The notes beneath the pieces were generated by a model that saw only the letters and a program-made list of their open reading frames with translations, did no database searches and had not been told where the DNA came from. A DNA stretch of 5,357 nt from Chloroflexota bacterium. Its GTDB lineage: Bacteria; Chloroflexota; Dehalococcoidia; UBA3495. Position 1 is the first letter of the stretch; every line of letters begins with the position of its first letter. Where the stretch lies: positions 1 to 5,357 of the forward strand of contig JACZRM010000139.1 of assembly GCA_022576105.1 (NCBI GenBank), read 5' to 3'. A program made the translations under genes and the position numbers. Shown piece after piece: positions 5,129 through 5,357 of the stretch.

Positions 5129-5357
5129 AACAGCGGTTACCCGGCGAGACCTGGAGCAGTGGTTCTTCCGCATCACCAAATATGCCGACGAGCTTATGGA
5201 GCATAATGGCATTGACTGGCCGGAGCGGATAAAGATAATGCAGAGGAACTGGGTGGGCAAGAGCCTGGGCACGGACATTTCCTTTGCCCTTGACTATCCG
5301 GGTGTAGAGGAAAAGGAGATTAAAGTATTTACCACCCGCGCCGATACTACCTTTGGC
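5058..5357 (+). CDS. leuS: Internal fragment of leucyl-tRNA synthetase, both ends missing
   Basis: The plus-strand frame is open from 5049 to the right edge. From 5058 it reads 100 residues of bacterial-type leucyl-tRNA synthetase, the enzyme that charges tRNA-Leu. Visible are [16 protein letters not shown] with zinc-ribbon cysteines CPRC (5064-5075) and CERC (5115-5126), [23 protein letters not shown], and [11 protein letters not shown] at the edge, the Thr-rich motif of the CP1 editing domain. This corresponds to roughly residues 157-250 of the Escherichia coli enzyme. The preceding Rossmann portion with HIGH is absent and there is no start codon or ribosome site, so this copy cannot encode a working enzyme from here. 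It overlaps the wrong-frame tail of the hpnG-like gene. It could be a rearranged fragment or part of an intact leuS wrongly joined to this contig. Confidence 0.9.

Overview
The window looks like part of a moderately GC-rich bacterial chromosome with hopanoid-lipid tailoring genes. The gene mix (an HpnH-type radical SAM enzyme, an HpnG-type nucleosidase, and an actinobacterial/Chloroflexota-style polyprenyl diphosphate synthase whose second Asp motif reads DDYLGIWG) and the HTH/coiled-coil proteins suggest a Chloroflexota-like or actinobacterial-like organism. That assignment is an impression from protein style, not a computed placement. I saw no transposase, CRISPR array, rRNA or convincing tRNA.

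Left third (1-1834): two divergently transcribed genes encode proteins of the same design, an N-terminal excisionase/MerR-like helix-turn-helix, a linker and a coiled coil. One is on the minus strand (573 down to the left edge, incomplete) and one on the plus strand (1014-1388). They align as paralogues over about 43 residues, but the minus-strand copy has lost the arginines of its recognition helix. The 440-base gap between them has no convincing gene but holds several palindromes and a direct repeat that could be operators. A 118-residue protein of unknown function (1478-1834), with a strong ribosome binding site and a GTG start, follows.

Middle and right (1876-5128): a near-consensus extended -10 promoter precedes a polyprenyl (probably geranylgeranyl) diphosphate synthase (2000-3082). 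After a 254-base gap comes hpnH (3337-4383), then an hpnG-like nucleosidase (from 4463). In the known hopanoid pathway HpnH adds the 5'-deoxyadenosyl group of SAM to diploptene and HpnG removes adenine from adenosylhopane, so these two genes are consecutive steps towards C35 bacteriohopanepolyols. The prenyl synthase would supply allylic diphosphates. No squalene synthase or squalene-hopene cyclase lies in the window.

Right edge: near 5050-5063 the hpnG homology stops before its expected C-terminus, and an internal piece of leucyl-tRNA synthetase (zinc-ribbon and start of the CP1 editing domain) begins in another frame with no start codon, Rossmann N-terminus or HIGH motif. This is either a real deletion/recombination joint or, more probably, an assembly chimera. 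It is the most abnormal structure in the window. I did not find clear evidence for a wholly new biological system. The best candidate for something undescribed is the divergent pair of HTH/coiled-coil paralogues plus the adjacent unknown small protein.
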